From Chara braunii (taxonomy: Eukaryota > Streptophyta > Charophyceae > Charales > Characeae): a DNA stretch of 25,638 nucleotides. Below the pieces are notes generated by a model. The model saw only the letters and a list, made by a program, of their open reading frames with translations. It searched no databases and was not told where the DNA came from. Below are positions 1 to 11,466 of the stretch, piece by piece. The stretch covers positions 1,695,215 to 1,720,852 of the forward strand of contig BFEA01000279.1 of the NCBI GenBank assembly GCA_003427395.1, given 5' to 3'. Within the stretch, counting starts at the first letter, position 1; every line of letters begins with the position of its first letter. The position numbers and the translations under genes were made by a program.

Positions 1-23
1 TTTTTTTTTTTTTTTTTTTTTTT
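1..23. repeat. poly(T) tract at window edge
   Basis: A run of 23 T at the very start. It could be the poly(A) tail of a minus-strand retrocopy lying to the left, or simple low complexity; the window edge prevents a decision. Confidence 0.6.
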
Positions 24-198
24 CTTTCCTTTATTTTTTCTGCCTCCCTACCTGCCCCGAGTTGCCGCTTTCTTTGAACAGGCTCATTTTGAAAAATTAT
101 TTTTGTATGGCAGATGTTCTACTGGTTTAATGGCATGGGGCCCTTCCTTCTCTCTCTTGCGCTCGCCTCCTATGTTGGAGTCAAATTTCCCGCCTAGG

Positions 199-388
199 TA
201 GTTTGCCCCTCCAATATCCCGCACAACCTTGTCTACCATTTGCCTAGGATACTTGTTGTTGAGAAACAGACATAGCAAAAAAGCACTTGGCTAGTAGTTT
301 TGCCCCTCCAGTATCCCGGATCGCCAGGTCTACCATTTTCCTAGGATACTTGTTGTTGAGAAACAAACAAAGCGAAAAAGCACTTGGC
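199..388 (+). repeat. tandem duplication, two ~95-bp units
   Basis: Unit 1 is 199-291 and unit 2 is 295-388. Both begin TAGTTT(T)GCCCCTCC, share CCTAGGATACTTGTTGTTGA, and end AAAAGCACTTGGC. They differ mostly by point changes in the middle. No coding content is apparent; this looks like a simple local duplication. Confidence 0.85.
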
Positions 389-431
389 AGAGGGTTAACA
401 AATGATTATCCAAACTTCACAATTATTTTTG

Positions 432-468
432 TTAGGTTTTCACAAATCCTCTGTTCGTGAAAACCTAA
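432..468. repeat. 12-bp perfect inverted repeat (stem-loop)
   Basis: TTAGGTTTTCAC (432-443) is the exact reverse complement of GTGAAAACCTAA (457-468), with a 13-nt loop. No poly-U or gene context assigns it a role. Confidence 0.7.
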
Positions 469-525
469 TAAAATAAGACAGCGAGTTCAAAATAACATTT
501 TCTAAACTTTTGAAAGCTGGTGTGT

Positions 526-544
526 TTGAGTTTTAGGGTCGGAG

Positions 545-597
<53 letters not shown>

Positions 598-694
598 TTG
601 TACACAAAAGCGAATGTGTGAGCGTTATTGTACTATAACTCTCTCTCTCTCTCTCTCTCTCCCTTTCTCGTTGAGAGAGAGAGAGAGTGAGAGA

Positions 695-735
<41 letters not shown>
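526..735. repeat. composite microsatellite block, copy 1: (CT)n-(CA)n-spacer-(CT)n-(GA)n
   Basis: After GAGTTTTAGGGTCGGA come (CT)n and (CA)n. A ~50-bp unique spacer follows (ACTTGTACACAAA... GTACTATAACT), then (CT)n and (GA)n. The same order and spacer recur at 2935-3285, so the whole block was copied as a unit. Reading frames across it (Ser-Leu, Arg-Glu or Cys-Val runs) are repeat translations, not genes. Confidence 0.9.
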
Positions 736-736
<1 letters not shown>

Positions 737-2110
737 AGACCACCCTAGGGACATACGTCACACAGACGCGACAACACTAGGATAGCATACACCAGAGAAA
801 CCAAAGGCAAAGAGTATGGAGAAAAAATACATCCATATATATTGCACCCTCCTCTCCTCGGTACGCATTGCCTCGACGCGTTTCGCAGCCAGCGTACATG
901 GCAGACTCATCAGGAGGCTTCCTCAATACCTCAGCACAATAACTCCTTGACTCAAGAGGATTGATGATAACTGCATAGCACTCATCCTCTTTTATAGTCA
1001 CCTGTGTATTCCTTGTTTCTCAAATCATCGACTTTTTTTAGATCTACTCAACTTCATCCTCGTGCTCGGACCTCTACTATCTACTCTATTCACATGCCAC
1101 CCACTCAAACACGTTCGTTACTCTATTCGTTGCTACAACTATGCACACGGTTCGACAGTCTAGTAGCGTGTTCCCATGTCCGTGGTTCGTATCTTCTCTA
1201 TTCTTATATCATCCAATCAAGGCGCCAGTCTCTTGTCAGTCACCCAAGATAGGTAATAATTCCATCCCGTCGGGTTCTAAGTTCGTTGGTGTCTTTTCGT
1301 CCGTTCCGCCCATCTCTTCCCATTCCCACAGAGTATTGTCTCCACAAGTCCCTGAACTAGGATCGTTCCACAGAGAACTCGACGTGATCTTCTCGCGCTT
1401 TCTGTTTCTCCATGATACTTGTCATTTCGGCTAGCCAACGCCTATCATACGTCTTTCTTCCGGGCGGACCGATTCTCGCCCCCCTCTGGTCATATTTTAC
1501 GTCATGTTTCATCTGGGATTCGATCATATGCATCGTGGGTAAACTGCCTTTCGAATTGTTGAGCGAAAAATCATCCCACTTGTAATAGCCAAAATCCTAT
1601 CACGACGATCATCCCATGCTTCAAAAAAGCGACCAGATTCCTCCGATCCCAAAATGATGTCACCTAATGGAGCGAGAGAATATTGCAGCGATACAGAGCA
1701 TCCAGCGATACAGAGTATCCATACAGCGCTCGGGGAATAGGAATTTTCGAAAATCCCGTCAGATCATAATTTTTCCCATATAAGCAGAATGTTCGAAGAC
1801 CAATATTTGACAAAGTTACAGACCGTTTTGGGCTATCTCTTGACTTTTCATAATGACTAACAAGCGTGCTCTTATATCCTACAAATTCAAAATTCCAAGT
1901 TTCAGAAAAGACATCTATTTCTGATGCAGGAATATATCTCTATTCAGGGCACGCTTAATTCTAATGTCTAAATACAAACCCGTATTTCCCACGTCCATTG
2001 GGGATGGATTCTTCCGTTTTCACGCATCCATCCATCAAAGCAAATGGCCAAAGAACTGATCTGTATTCAAGATATCAATTCGCAAAATTTCCGTTTTTAC
2101 GACCACAGAT
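736..2110. other. no gene or element recognised
   Basis: About 1.4 kb of mixed composition. Short open frames at 1004-1252 and 1141-1434 are compositionally unremarkable and match no family I recognise. No RNA gene, terminal repeat or long internal repeat was seen. Confidence 0.5.
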
Positions 2111-2127
2111 CACAGATTCCTAAACTT

Positions 2128-2310
2128 ATCGGAAAAACAGAAGAAGACAAAAGAAAGGAAAGCAAAAAACGAAAAAACAAAACGAGAAAAAAAAAGAGAA
2201 AAACCTGAGAAAACAAGAAAAAGGAAACAACGAGAAATAGAAAACAACGAGAAAAAGAAAAGAAAAAGAAAAAAAAGAACAACAAGAAAAAAAGGACAAA
2301 GAGAAAACGA
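2128..2310. repeat. A-rich polypurine tract
   Basis: About 180 bp almost free of T, built from variants of GAAAAAG/AACGAGAAA. The minus-strand open frame here is a Phe/Leu/Ser low-complexity artefact. Confidence 0.8.
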
Positions 2311-2498
2311 CTACCGGTGAGACACATACATATCTTTCACCTATCTCGAAAAAAAATCCTAATTCCCAGTACTAGAGTACAGTGCGATCTTTTTTTTTAT
2401 CAAAGTACTACCTTGAGATACTTCGACAATCCGGGGTACATCCTGGAGATATTCTTTCCCCAGGGACCACCGCACAGCGTGGCAAACTTTGCCATAGC

Positions 2499-2501
<3 letters not shown>

Positions 2502-2589
<88 letters not shown>
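2502..2589. repeat. (GA)n microsatellite, ~44 units
   Basis: An uninterrupted GA dinucleotide run. It immediately precedes copy 1 of the ~345-bp direct repeat, just as another (GA)n run precedes copy 2. Confidence 0.95.
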
Positions 2590-2593
<4 letters not shown>

Positions 2594-2934
2594 GGATTGC
2601 AAGTCTAGCTCACCGCACGAGAAACCAGCTGATTTCGAGAAAGAGAAGGTTAAAGAATATTTAGCTTATCTTGAAAGCTAAGAGGAACTGCTAGGAAGTA
2701 CTGTGAATGAGATAAATACTTCTTGGATTGAAAAAGTGTAGTCTTAGAAATGGGAAAAAACTCTACTTAGTGCAGGCAACTCTCCAGCTCTAGAAGTGTT
2801 TTTGCATGTCAGCCAATTTAAATGTTTTTTCGTCGAACTCACTTCCAAGAATCCGAATTCTTAGCATTGGACACACATAACGCCAGACTTTGGTCCTTTA
2901 AATTTTCAAGATTATAAGTCTTCTACAAAAACAG
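2589..2934 (+). repeat. ~345-bp direct repeat, copy 1
   Basis: It starts ACTTAGGATTGCAAGTC straight after (GA)n and ends near AAGTCTTCTACAAA. It aligns along its length with 3286-3630, including GGTTAAAGAATATTTAGCTT, CCGAATTCTTAGCATTG and GGTCCTTTAAATTTTCAAG. No protein or RNA signature is visible. With the adjacent microsatellite it forms a ~700-bp tandem duplication. Confidence 0.85.
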
Positions 2935-3285
<351 letters not shown>

Positions 3286-3630
3286 ACTTAGGATTGCAAG
3301 TCAAGCTCTGCGTACTAGAAACCAGCCGATTTCCAAAAATAGAAGGTTAAAGAATATTTAGCTTATCGTGAAAGCTAGCAGGATTTGCTAGGAAGTATTG
3401 TGATCAGATAATACTTATTTTATTGAAAATAGTATTCTTAGAAATTGAAAAAAAAAATACTTACTGCAGGCAACCCTCCTGCTCTATAAGTGTTTCTGAA
3501 AGTCAGCGAGTTTAAATGGTTTTTCGCCGAACTCATTTTTAGGAGTCCGAATTCTTAGCATTGAACACACTTAACGCCTGACTCTGGTCCTTTAAATTTT
3601 CAAGATTATTAAGTCTTCTACAAAGACAAC
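3286..3630 (+). repeat. ~345-bp direct repeat, copy 2
   Basis: Diverged second copy of 2589-2934, with point changes and small indels throughout. It leads directly into the diverged AT-rich array. Confidence 0.85.
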
Positions 3631-3636
3631 TGATTT

Positions 3637-5035
3637 TATTGTTTTTTTGAGTTTTCGTTTCTAACACTCTAACGCTTCAGAGTACGAGAATGTCAAAAAA
3701 CGAAGTCCGACAAAACGATTTGTAGAACTATAAATCTTTACCTCAACTGGAGAAATCCTTGCTATTTTTTGAAACACACTTCTAGAACTTCAATACAGTT
3801 TTTTATATCCAGACAAAAGTCGCGAAAAGCCAGATTCTGCCCCTCTAGCTTTATAGGACTATAAATCGTCTTTACAAGCAGCCGATTACACCTTTTCTTT
3901 GAGCACACCTTTTAAGGACTACAAATCGTAGCCTCAACTTAAGATTTTTTTTTCTTTTTAGAAACAGAGCCCTAAGGGTCTGCCTCCTTTTTCTTTCTGG
4001 GGAGCATGAGTCCGACTCCTATTCCACCGACAAATCAGAAAGAGAATACAACAAAATTACACACACACGCTTCCTCCCGTTCAACCGAAGGACCCTTAAC
4101 CAGCATCGGTTGCTCCATTTGTACACAGGATTGACTGTCGACTTGCCTTGCTATATCCTTTTTTCTCAGGTCTTTGGCATAAACCTGCAATATAGGATCT
4201 GAATACCAAGAAAGGATCTAGGCACTTCAGACATCTCCCACCCCTCAGCATACTCCAAACCCCCTATTTTCTAACTAGCCTCTATCCCCTGTAAAATTTG
4301 CCTTAGCTCAACCCTTACCTCACCTAACTTGGGTCTTTGTTCATTAATTTCGTCCTTAAACCCTAAACCCTAAACCTCATCTAGACTCCTTAACAACTAA
4401 TTTAGCCCCTTAAAACTTCAGCCCTCCCCCCTTCATTTTAGTAGCGCCCCTCCCTTCTACAGACTCTCTCCTTTCCAGAGATCATCAGCATCACCATTCC
4501 TTTTTGCCAAATACACCCTTGTTTTGTAACTTTGTAGGATTACGAATTCCTCTTCAAAACTAGTTGATTTTAGCATTTTCAGTGAGTGTACATTTTTAGT
4601 ACTTTAGAAGTTTAGGGCTTCGGTATAAGTTTGTCAAAAGGTGAAGTCCAGCGAAGAAAAATTTATAGAACTATAAATTTTAAGTCAACTAAAGACGTTC
4701 TTGCGAATTTTCGAAAACACATTTATTATTTAACATCCCAACAAAAGTCGAGAAAACCCAGACTCTTCTACCCTAACTTCAAAGGGCTATATAGTCATTC
4801 TTTAAAGCAGTTGCTTACACAATGTTTTGAGTATGCATTTTTAACACTTCAGGGCTTCAGTATCAGATTTTCAGGAAAACAAGTTTCAGGGAAAAGACAT
4901 TGATAGAACAATAAATCGTAACTTTAACTAAAAAAGATCTTGGTATTTTTTGGAAACAAACTTATAGGACGTTAAGAGGATTGTTATTTTCCCTGAAAAG
5001 TCGGGCTCGGCAAAGACAACCTTAACAAAATGTAA
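3637..5035 (+). repeat. diverged AT-rich repeat array, ~250-bp period
   Basis: Three alignable blocks start near 3637, 4563 and 4816. Each has a GATTTTA.CATTTT-like start, a CTTCAG/TTTAGGGCTTC segment, then TAGAACTATAAAT, a CAACT.AAGA..TTG segment, AAACACA.TT and CAAAAGTCG.GAAA.CC. The blocks are only partly conserved. The open frame at 4631-4903 lies inside this array and is not supported as a gene. Between the blocks (3960-4540) is unassigned AT-rich sequence. Confidence 0.65.
4356..4377. repeat. short CCCTAAA (plant-type telomeric) tract
   Basis: TTAAACCCTAAACCCTAAAC is about two and a half units of the plant-type telomere repeat. It is too short to be a telomere; it is an interstitial trace or chance in AT-rich DNA. 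Confidence 0.5.
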
Positions 5036-5346
5036 AATGAACTTATTGTAAGCCTTCAAAATTGTTCTCCTCTAATTGTATTTGTAGAACTATAAGTCTG
5101 TCCTTACTTGCGGTCGAAAACCACATGCCGACGAGATGAACCCACGGGACTTTTAATTCATCCTGGTAAATACAAAGAAAATTAATCCATTACAATAATT
5201 CATCCTGGAGAGAGACGCTATCCATCTCCACACGCTTCTATCTGTCCTCCGACGTCGTGGCTTTCCTGACTCGCAGCTGATTGCACTGAACACGAAAGTG
5301 CAGAGCCTTCGTCACGCACATCGCGTCTCTCTCCAGCACCCGCCCT

Positions 5347-6054
5347 ATGTTCGGATCCCAGCGAACTTCGCTTTTCCACAATGCCTTCGAACCGACTGTG
5401 TGTTTCCTTACGCCCCTTCGTCAGACCCCCACCTTCACCAGACCTCGTACGTGCGTGTGGACCTCCGTTGCATCTCAAGTTTCGGTGACCGCACAAGTGC
5501 GGATTCATATTGCTCTGTCATTTTTTCTCGCGGCCTCATGCGACAACGGCCCGTGTCCGCCCTTGCCCAGACGACTCGTTTCCTCCGCGCTCGGATGTGG
5601 GTGGACTTCGCCTTCTCAACCAGCCTGTCGGAAGTTCGCCGACATCCGAACTACCCGAACACGTCTTTCTCTGTCGGAACTTCGTGCACCGTCTCCCTCG
5701 GAACTTCAAGGTCGGCCCCTGTCACAATGGCCCATCAACATTTGTTTAAGTCCGCTGGAATCCGGACATCACTCATGATACATTTTGTCCGATGGTAGAG
5801 TGATCTTCTATAATAACCACATGTCCGTTTATGAGAAACGTGGGCAATCTTCACCTCCGATGGACGAAGTTTGCCGGAATCCAAACTTCTAACATTTGCT
5901 ATAAAGAGTTCTAAAGCTGCCCGTTTGCGCGCTAACTGTCGACAACCACCATTACCCTTTACGCTGTTCGCTCGCCGCCAGCGCACCTGCTTTTCCCTTT
6001 GCGGTGTTCTGCGTTTCTATTTGCCTGGATTGTCGTCCGCCGGTATCCGAAGTT
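5347..6054. promoter_or_regulatory. 5' region of large element with six copies of the 22-bp palindromic motif
   Basis: Six copies of the motif (arms AAGTYCG and CGAACTT, centre CCGGNATC) lie upstream of the first gene. Minus-oriented copies are at 5347-5368 and 5587-5608. Plus-oriented copies are at 5632-5653, 5748-5769, 5867-5888 and 6033-6054. The 5587/5632 pair faces inward and can form a hairpin of about 22 bp with a ~20-nt loop. Clusters of short oriented motifs near element ends are typical of transposase-binding sites, for example the subterminal repeats of CACTA/Spm elements; that role here is inferred. The region also contains the presumed promoter, but no TATA box could be assigned with confidence. 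Confidence 0.65.
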
Positions 6055-6628
6055 CCCCATTTGCTGATTGTTGGCGGTGTCGTTTGTTTTCGAATACATC
6101 CTCTGCTACGTCTGGTGCAGACACAATGTCTACGTCAAGAGGCGAGGAGCAGCCTACGGGGACCTCGGGGAGGGAGTCGACGAACGCAAAATCGTGGTCG
6201 AATCATGCGCACACGAAGTGGTTCGTCAATTGGTGCTTCGCCGAAGATGACGAGCCCATGAAACCGCCTTGCCGTCCTGTCATCTTCGTGGAAGATAGAA
6301 AAGGACGAAGAGTGCTCGGCTTGGTCAAGGGATGGCAGCCATCAAAAAACCACGACAAGCAGTGCTACCTGATGCATGTCGTTTACAATTCGAAGGGCGA
6401 CGTTCTCACAGGTGCGAAAGGGGCGATTCTCTCATGGGATCTGTTCCAGGGGTTTGGTGGGGGGGCTTTGAGGACCCCTTTCTACACTGAAGTCGCGGAG
6501 GGAGGTCTTGTTTCGGACAGGGAGTTTTTTGACGAGGTTGAGAGGAGCGACTTCAACCTCGACGATCCCTGCCAAATTTTGAGCGACCTGGAACTGTCGC
6601 TTCTTGTGCAAATGTGCTCGGGGTTCTT

Positions 6629-6712
6629 TTCCAGTGGTTCAGTACAGCCCCGACAGGGTGAGGAAATGGGTTCCGGTGGTTCAGTACAACCCTTGCAGGG
6701 TGAGGAACGCGG
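6629..6712 (+). repeat. in-frame 42-bp tandem duplication in the large gene
   Basis: 6629-6670 and 6671-6712 are near-identical and encode SSGSVQPRQGEEMG and SGGSVQPLQGEERG. The 14-codon period preserves the frame. It lies in a low-complexity linker just before the first frame change of the gene. Confidence 0.85.
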
Positions 6713-8439
6713 TCGCTTTGATGATAGCGAGGAGGGAAAAGGAAGGGAGCTGAGGGGCATGTCGGCGCGACGAGTCAAAAGCGTCAGGCCTTGGCTCTGA
6801 AGCCACCCCAGTCGGCCCCTGTCCATCCCAGAGGTGTCATCGACATTGACGTGGCATACTTCCTGGAATGGAAAAACGGCGTGCGAACAAAGCGGGAGTT
6901 CGCCATTAACCCGTCGCAAGTCGTCGACATCGGCGAGTGGGAGGCGGCATACAACCAGCGTTCCTTGGATCCCGTGCAAATACAGGCCATTATTGACGCA
7001 ACGACGACAGCCTACTCTCAGACCGAGAAGACTTACGAGCTGCCAACACTAAAGCTCGCGCCTCTCAGGCTGGTTTAACCGACGCCCATGGTGCGGGCGG
7101 ATTATCTGAAGCCGGAAGACTGAGAGAACGAGCTGGCACGACAATACTACTACTACGCTGTGGCGGGCCAGCATAACGTGGCTGCGGCCAGGGCGCTGCT
7201 TGGCACCGAGGTGGCGGTGAGGTACAACTTCGAGCACTGGCCTGCACGAATGGTGTACTTCTCGGACGAGGACTTTGAGGGGTACTTTCTGGTCAGCGCC
7301 GAGGACAACAAGAAAGACCTGAAGGCCCCTCCGAGACAGCTTAAACTCTCAATGAGAGACATTCGGTGGTGTTGGAAGGAATTCGGTTACCCGAAAGCTG
7401 TTATGGGTAACCCCAGCGGGAAACAGGCGCAGGTGGAGGCATGGCGAAGATTTTGTGCAGAGGCGCTCCACAGGACGCCGTACAATCACTTGTGGTCTCT
7501 CGCCGATGACAAGACTGAGCAAGGAATCAAGAAACAGAACGCTGCCCTTCGATGCTTTTTGCCGCTCACGATGGCAGGGAAAAGCGCATAAGAAATCAGG
7601 ATGAAATTTTTCGAGAGATGGGAAACGGGCAGACTGCTGGCACCGGAAGGAGAGAAGTGGGTCGCGAAGAAGAAGAAGTTGCAGGGCCTCAAGCCAAGTG
7701 TGAGCCACATCGAAAACGAGAAGGACGGGCGAAAGGTGGTCGTCTGCAATGTCCCCGTCGAAGGGCCACAAAAGAAAGGCAAGAAGGAAAAAGAGCCAGG
7801 TGACTGGTTCGTCCAGGTCACCGAGCCGGATCCACACTGCTGGAAGAGCATGGAGGCCCTTACCGACAATGAGAAATGTCGATTATTGAAGAAGGTTCGC
7901 AACTGCGAGGTGGTCTGGGTGCAGACAGGGTCCTTCGCGTTGGCGAAGCAAGGGAAGCTGGGGATGCAAGAGGCAGTGCAACTGGTGAAGTGCGATCGCA
8001 TATTGGCGCAGTTGTGGAACTACTACTTGTTCAAGCATGAGAACCGGCCATACAGTGACTGGACCACTAGGTACCCCTTCCTGAAAAAACGAGAGGCGAT
8101 TTTGGCAAAGTTTGAAGGGCAGGGGCTGGATGCAGCGTTGTGGGACGGGAGCAGGAAACTTGTCAGCGACTCCTCCTTGTTCAAGGACTGTCCGCCCTAC
8201 ATGGGTTGCGAGGACGACAAGTCGATCAAGGGGACAAAAAAGCTAGTCCAAAACAAGAAGTTGCCCATCGACTGGAAGAATAAGGTCCTCTCCGTGTTGA
8301 CCGGCAGCAAGTCGAAAAGCATGGAAGTCGCGCTGGCCGAAGGGATGGTGCACATTCTATGGAATGACTTCAAGGACGTCACAACTATTGCCCCGTTCGG
8401 CGTCGACCCTCTGGATGCGCAGATGAAGGTCGTGCCGTT

Positions 8440-9110
8440 GGAGAGGGCGGTCGGAATCACGAAATGCCACTTGTGTGTTCTCGACTTGTGCGAACTGGTG
8501 GACATCAAACAGTGGACAACTAAAGTCTTCGAGAGTTTGAATGCCCTCCTGGAGCACTTCTTCCCCTCGCACTGGACAGTAGTTGCGTTGACCCTCGTGA
8601 GCACGACTACTACTTCATGACCAGCCTACACCATCTGTCCGTCATATAGGCAATGGCCGGGAAGTGGGTGAGGAGGACGCAGCAGAAGAAAAGTTTCGGC
8701 CACAACTTGTACTCCTTGGACGACCGCATGTACATCCTTTTCAAAGGAGACGACTTGCGGGAGAACAAATCTGTTGTCTACGACGCCAGGTTGGCGGCGG
8801 GTGATGCTGCCGCGGTGGGTGCACTTCAGAAAGTGACTCCCACTGAGATATCCGACATGTCGTTCGACGCTTGTGAATGGCCCGTCGTGATACATGGGCG
8901 TGACCGCGTGGTGTACAAGGGTATGGAGCGGAACCCCACACAATTCGTCCATCTGCTGGAATTCCTTTGCAAAAAGGGGGACGACATCATGTTCCTCGGG
9001 AAAGCGCATGCACAAGTCGTGTGAGACGTTTTGAAGGGTGGTCGCAACGTCATCGCGTTGGAGGGGAATTCGAAGTGGTTGCAATTCACGCTGGATTTCC
9101 TGAAAACCGC
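8440..9110 (+). other. class-beta DNA methyltransferase-like domain, degenerate
   Basis: The segment at 8929-9105 (reading through TGA 9022) runs P-x-x-F-V-H-L-L-E-F-L, then KKGDDIMFLGKAHAQVV, then DVLKGGRNVIALEGNSKW. Position by position this matches the N6_N4_Mtase (PF01555) layout in which a KP-x-x-L helix is followed by GD-x-V-L-DPFAGSGTT, a helix, and then LGR-x-xIGIE. G, D, the hydrophobic strand, GR, the I strand and the terminal acidic E all line up at the same spacing. The expected DPFxGSG loop is replaced by FLGKAHA. Upstream, CHLCVLDLCE (around 8464-8493) followed by W...LLEHFFPSHWTVVAL resembles the motif IV strand-helix-strand, with DLCE where DPPY is expected. The order IV before I is the beta-class permutation. 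I infer common ancestry and probable loss of canonical catalysis; this is visual comparison only. Confidence 0.5.
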
Positions 9111-10331
9111 GGTCAACTCGGGAGCATACCGCTGCGAGTTCATTACGAAGACTGAGAAGCCGAGACGCGTTTGGGATCCTTCGACAAACATGTGGTTCAA
9201 GCTAAGGGCCCGGAAAAGGAGCAGGATCTACGAGTTCCTCTTCTTGGAGAAGCGTCCTGCGAGGGGCACCGACATCGAGTACATGCGCCGCAAGGAACAC
9301 ATGCTGGCGCTGCTAGACAACTATTACGGCGCCACGCGCCTGAACGCGAAGAACTTCTTGGACCGACTGGAGTTATTGTACTTTGTCGAATCCGAGCCGG
9401 TCTTGAGGCTTGAGAGTTACGGTGCCTTGATCGACGTCGACGTAGAGTCCCTCACCGGTGTTGTCTTCGACACCGGTGCACCTGAGGAGGATAGCGACAC
9501 CGAGGAAATTGACATCGACTACCGCCTTGCTCCGGTGCTCCCATCCCCGGCCTCCTCGTCGGCGAGTCCCTCAACAAACCAGCCTGCACAAGCGACGCCC
9601 GTGCGGAGGACCCCTAGTAAGCTGTTAGCGAGATTGACACCTCGGCCTGCTGCGCCTCCTCCTTTGCGTCCATGGTGTCAAGTCCCCCTGCAACATCCTT
9701 CTCGGAAGGATGAGAACATCCACTTCAAAGGGCACGACCACACGCGTTCCACGGAGGCAGACTGGGGTCATGTCATGATTTGGCACCCGGGGACGATCCA
9801 GCCCCCAATTCGGAAGGGGGAGTGGGTCATGGCCATAGTCGACACTGACGGGGAATGGAAGCCGTCCGAGCGCCTGGCCAAGTCCGACTACTTGGATACC
9901 GAGAGGAGTGCTGTGGTGGACAAAGTGACGTTAGAGAACAGCAACCTGCAGCCCGCCGACCCGGCCATAATTGCCACTGCTGATCGCTTGTTCCGGGAAC
10001 TTCATGACAAGCAGTGGTTGGAACTATCTGACGATTTCGACGACCTTGAGACGAGCCCTTCGAAGAAAAAGGTGAACTGGAAAGTACCCCCGTCGACAGG
10101 GACCCAGGGTAGTGTGGGAGGAGGACCTCCGAGCCCCCCCCGGGCCGGAGGGGGGGAGGCAGTGGCCACGAGGAAGGAGGTGGCGGAGGCAGTGGCCATA
10201 CGACATCAGGGGGAAGCGCGCCGGCATCATCGCCTGCCCCTGTCGGTCAGGGCAGGATCGCGCACAGCGGCGTGGGGGAAAGGGGGGTGAACGTCACACA
10301 CTCCCCAAGAGCAGGGAGCGGCAATTCGGGG

Positions 10332-10740
10332 AAGTTCGCCCGCATCCGAACTTCGCACACGGAGGACCCTGTGCCCGTGGAGGCAGCGAAGTGGGCCGGC
10401 ATCCGCACTTCAACGATTCTGGAGCAGGCGGCCCGTCCCTCGTGGACTGCTTTCGGGTCCTCCGGTGAAGTGGGGCGGGGCTCATGTGCAGGGGATCCTG
10501 TCTGCGCCGTGAAGGGCAAGTCCGCTGGCATCCCTACCAAGGCGGACGACGTTCAGGCGAGTGCACTGGTCCAGTGGAGCTCTACAAGAGCACAGGCGTC
10601 GGAGATGGGCGCCGCCCTGGCTATGCGGGAGGCGATGCTGTCGGCCCTTGGACAAGGCCGATCTGCGGAGTCACAGAGAGAGATTGTTGGTGCAGCGCCC
10701 TCCGCCTTCCTTGCAACGAAGTCCGCCGGTATCCGTACCT
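10332..10740 (+). repeat. four in-frame copies of the 22-bp motif inside the coding region
   Basis: Copies at 10332-10353, 10389-10410, 10518-10539 and 10719-10740 all point the same way. All start on the same codon phase, giving KFARIRT, KWAGIRT, KSAGIPT and KSAGIRT. Spacings of 57, 129 and 201 bp are all multiples of three. The copy at 6033-6054, just upstream of ATG 6126, reads SSAGIRS in the frame of that ORF. Confidence 0.85.
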
Positions 10741-11195
10741 CGTCCATGACGTGCCTGCAGTCGGAGGAGGCAAGGACGAAGGAAGGTGGTACGTCTGCTC
10801 ATACAGACGACCGCTCCTTGGGATACGCCTTGATGCGGCTGCAAGGAGCCGAGTCGCGTAAGACTGACGGCGGGGAAGAATGGGTGCAAGTCGAGGGCGG
10901 GGAAGAAGAGGGAGAATGGGAGGAGGGGGAAAAAGGAGACAAAGGGCGAGAGAAGGAGTGGATTACATTGCGCGACGGGGAAGACGGTGAAGAAGGAGGA
11001 CTCTGTATTACAGACGAGGAAAGGGTGGATGTCGGAGACGAGGATGTCTGTGGGGAGACGTCTAATTCATTCGGTCTGGTGTACGCCAGACCAGGTGAAG
11101 GTGATATCGATGACGACGCGACGAAGATGGATATGGAGACGCAGGTGGTTAGTGGCCTTTCCGTGGACCACGAAGAAAATGACGCCCACCACTTG

Positions 11196-11258
11196 GCCAC
11201 AGCCATGCATCACCCCGACGGGTGCGTTGAGGCTATCATGACAGTGAGCCCGGCGAAA
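11196..11258 (+). repeat. 63-bp exact duplicate, left of assembly gap
   Basis: GCCACAGCCATG...CCCGGCGAAA, identical to 11404-11466 on the other side of the N run. The codon phase is the same in both, so collapsing the duplicate restores a continuous reading frame. Confidence 0.95.
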
Positions 11259-11403
11259 NNNNNNNNNNNNNNNNNNNNNNNNNNNNNNNNNNNNNNNNNN
11301 NNNNNNNNNNNNNNNNNNNNNNNNNNNNNNNNNNNNNNNNNNNNNNNNNNNNNNNNNNNNNNNNNNNNNNNNNNNNNNNNNNNNNNNNNNNNNNNNNNNN
11401 NNN
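11259..11403. other. assembly gap, 145 N
   Basis: A run of N inside the large gene, bounded by an exact 63-bp repeat. It is most simply two contig ends that overlap and were not merged. Confidence 0.95.
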
Positions 11404-11466
11404 GCCACAGCCATGCATCACCCCGACGGGTGCGTTGAGGCTATCATGACAGTGAGCCCGGCGAAA
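11404..11466 (+). repeat. 63-bp exact duplicate, right of assembly gap
   Basis: Identical to 11196-11258. The coding sequence continues after it as TIRRLSVNEVINSILGDVQA. Confidence 0.95.

Noticed and set aside
533-754. Open frames across (CT)n/(GA)n/(CA)n tracts, also at 2317-2664, 2923-3162, 3058-3361
   Set aside because: Translations are dipeptide runs (Ser-Leu, Arg-Glu, Cys-Val) forced by microsatellites; no domain or start context supports genes.
4356-4377. Telomere or telomere-seeded chromosome end
   Set aside because: Only about 2.5 units of CCCTAAA inside AT-rich repeats.
5218-5798. Several overlapping open frames on both strands in the 5' region
   Set aside because: They overlap one another in GC-rich sequence, contain translated palindrome motifs (peptides such as VRIPAD and VRRHPNY) and show no domain.
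5871-6125. Extension of the first gene upstream of ATG 6126
   Set aside because: The frame is open but begins at a TTG and contains no ATG. 6126 is the first ATG and has a reasonable context.
8440-9110. Active DNA adenine/cytosine methyltransferase
   Set aside because: The DPPY and DPFxGSG signatures are replaced and the frame is interrupted; only fold-level resemblance can be claimed.
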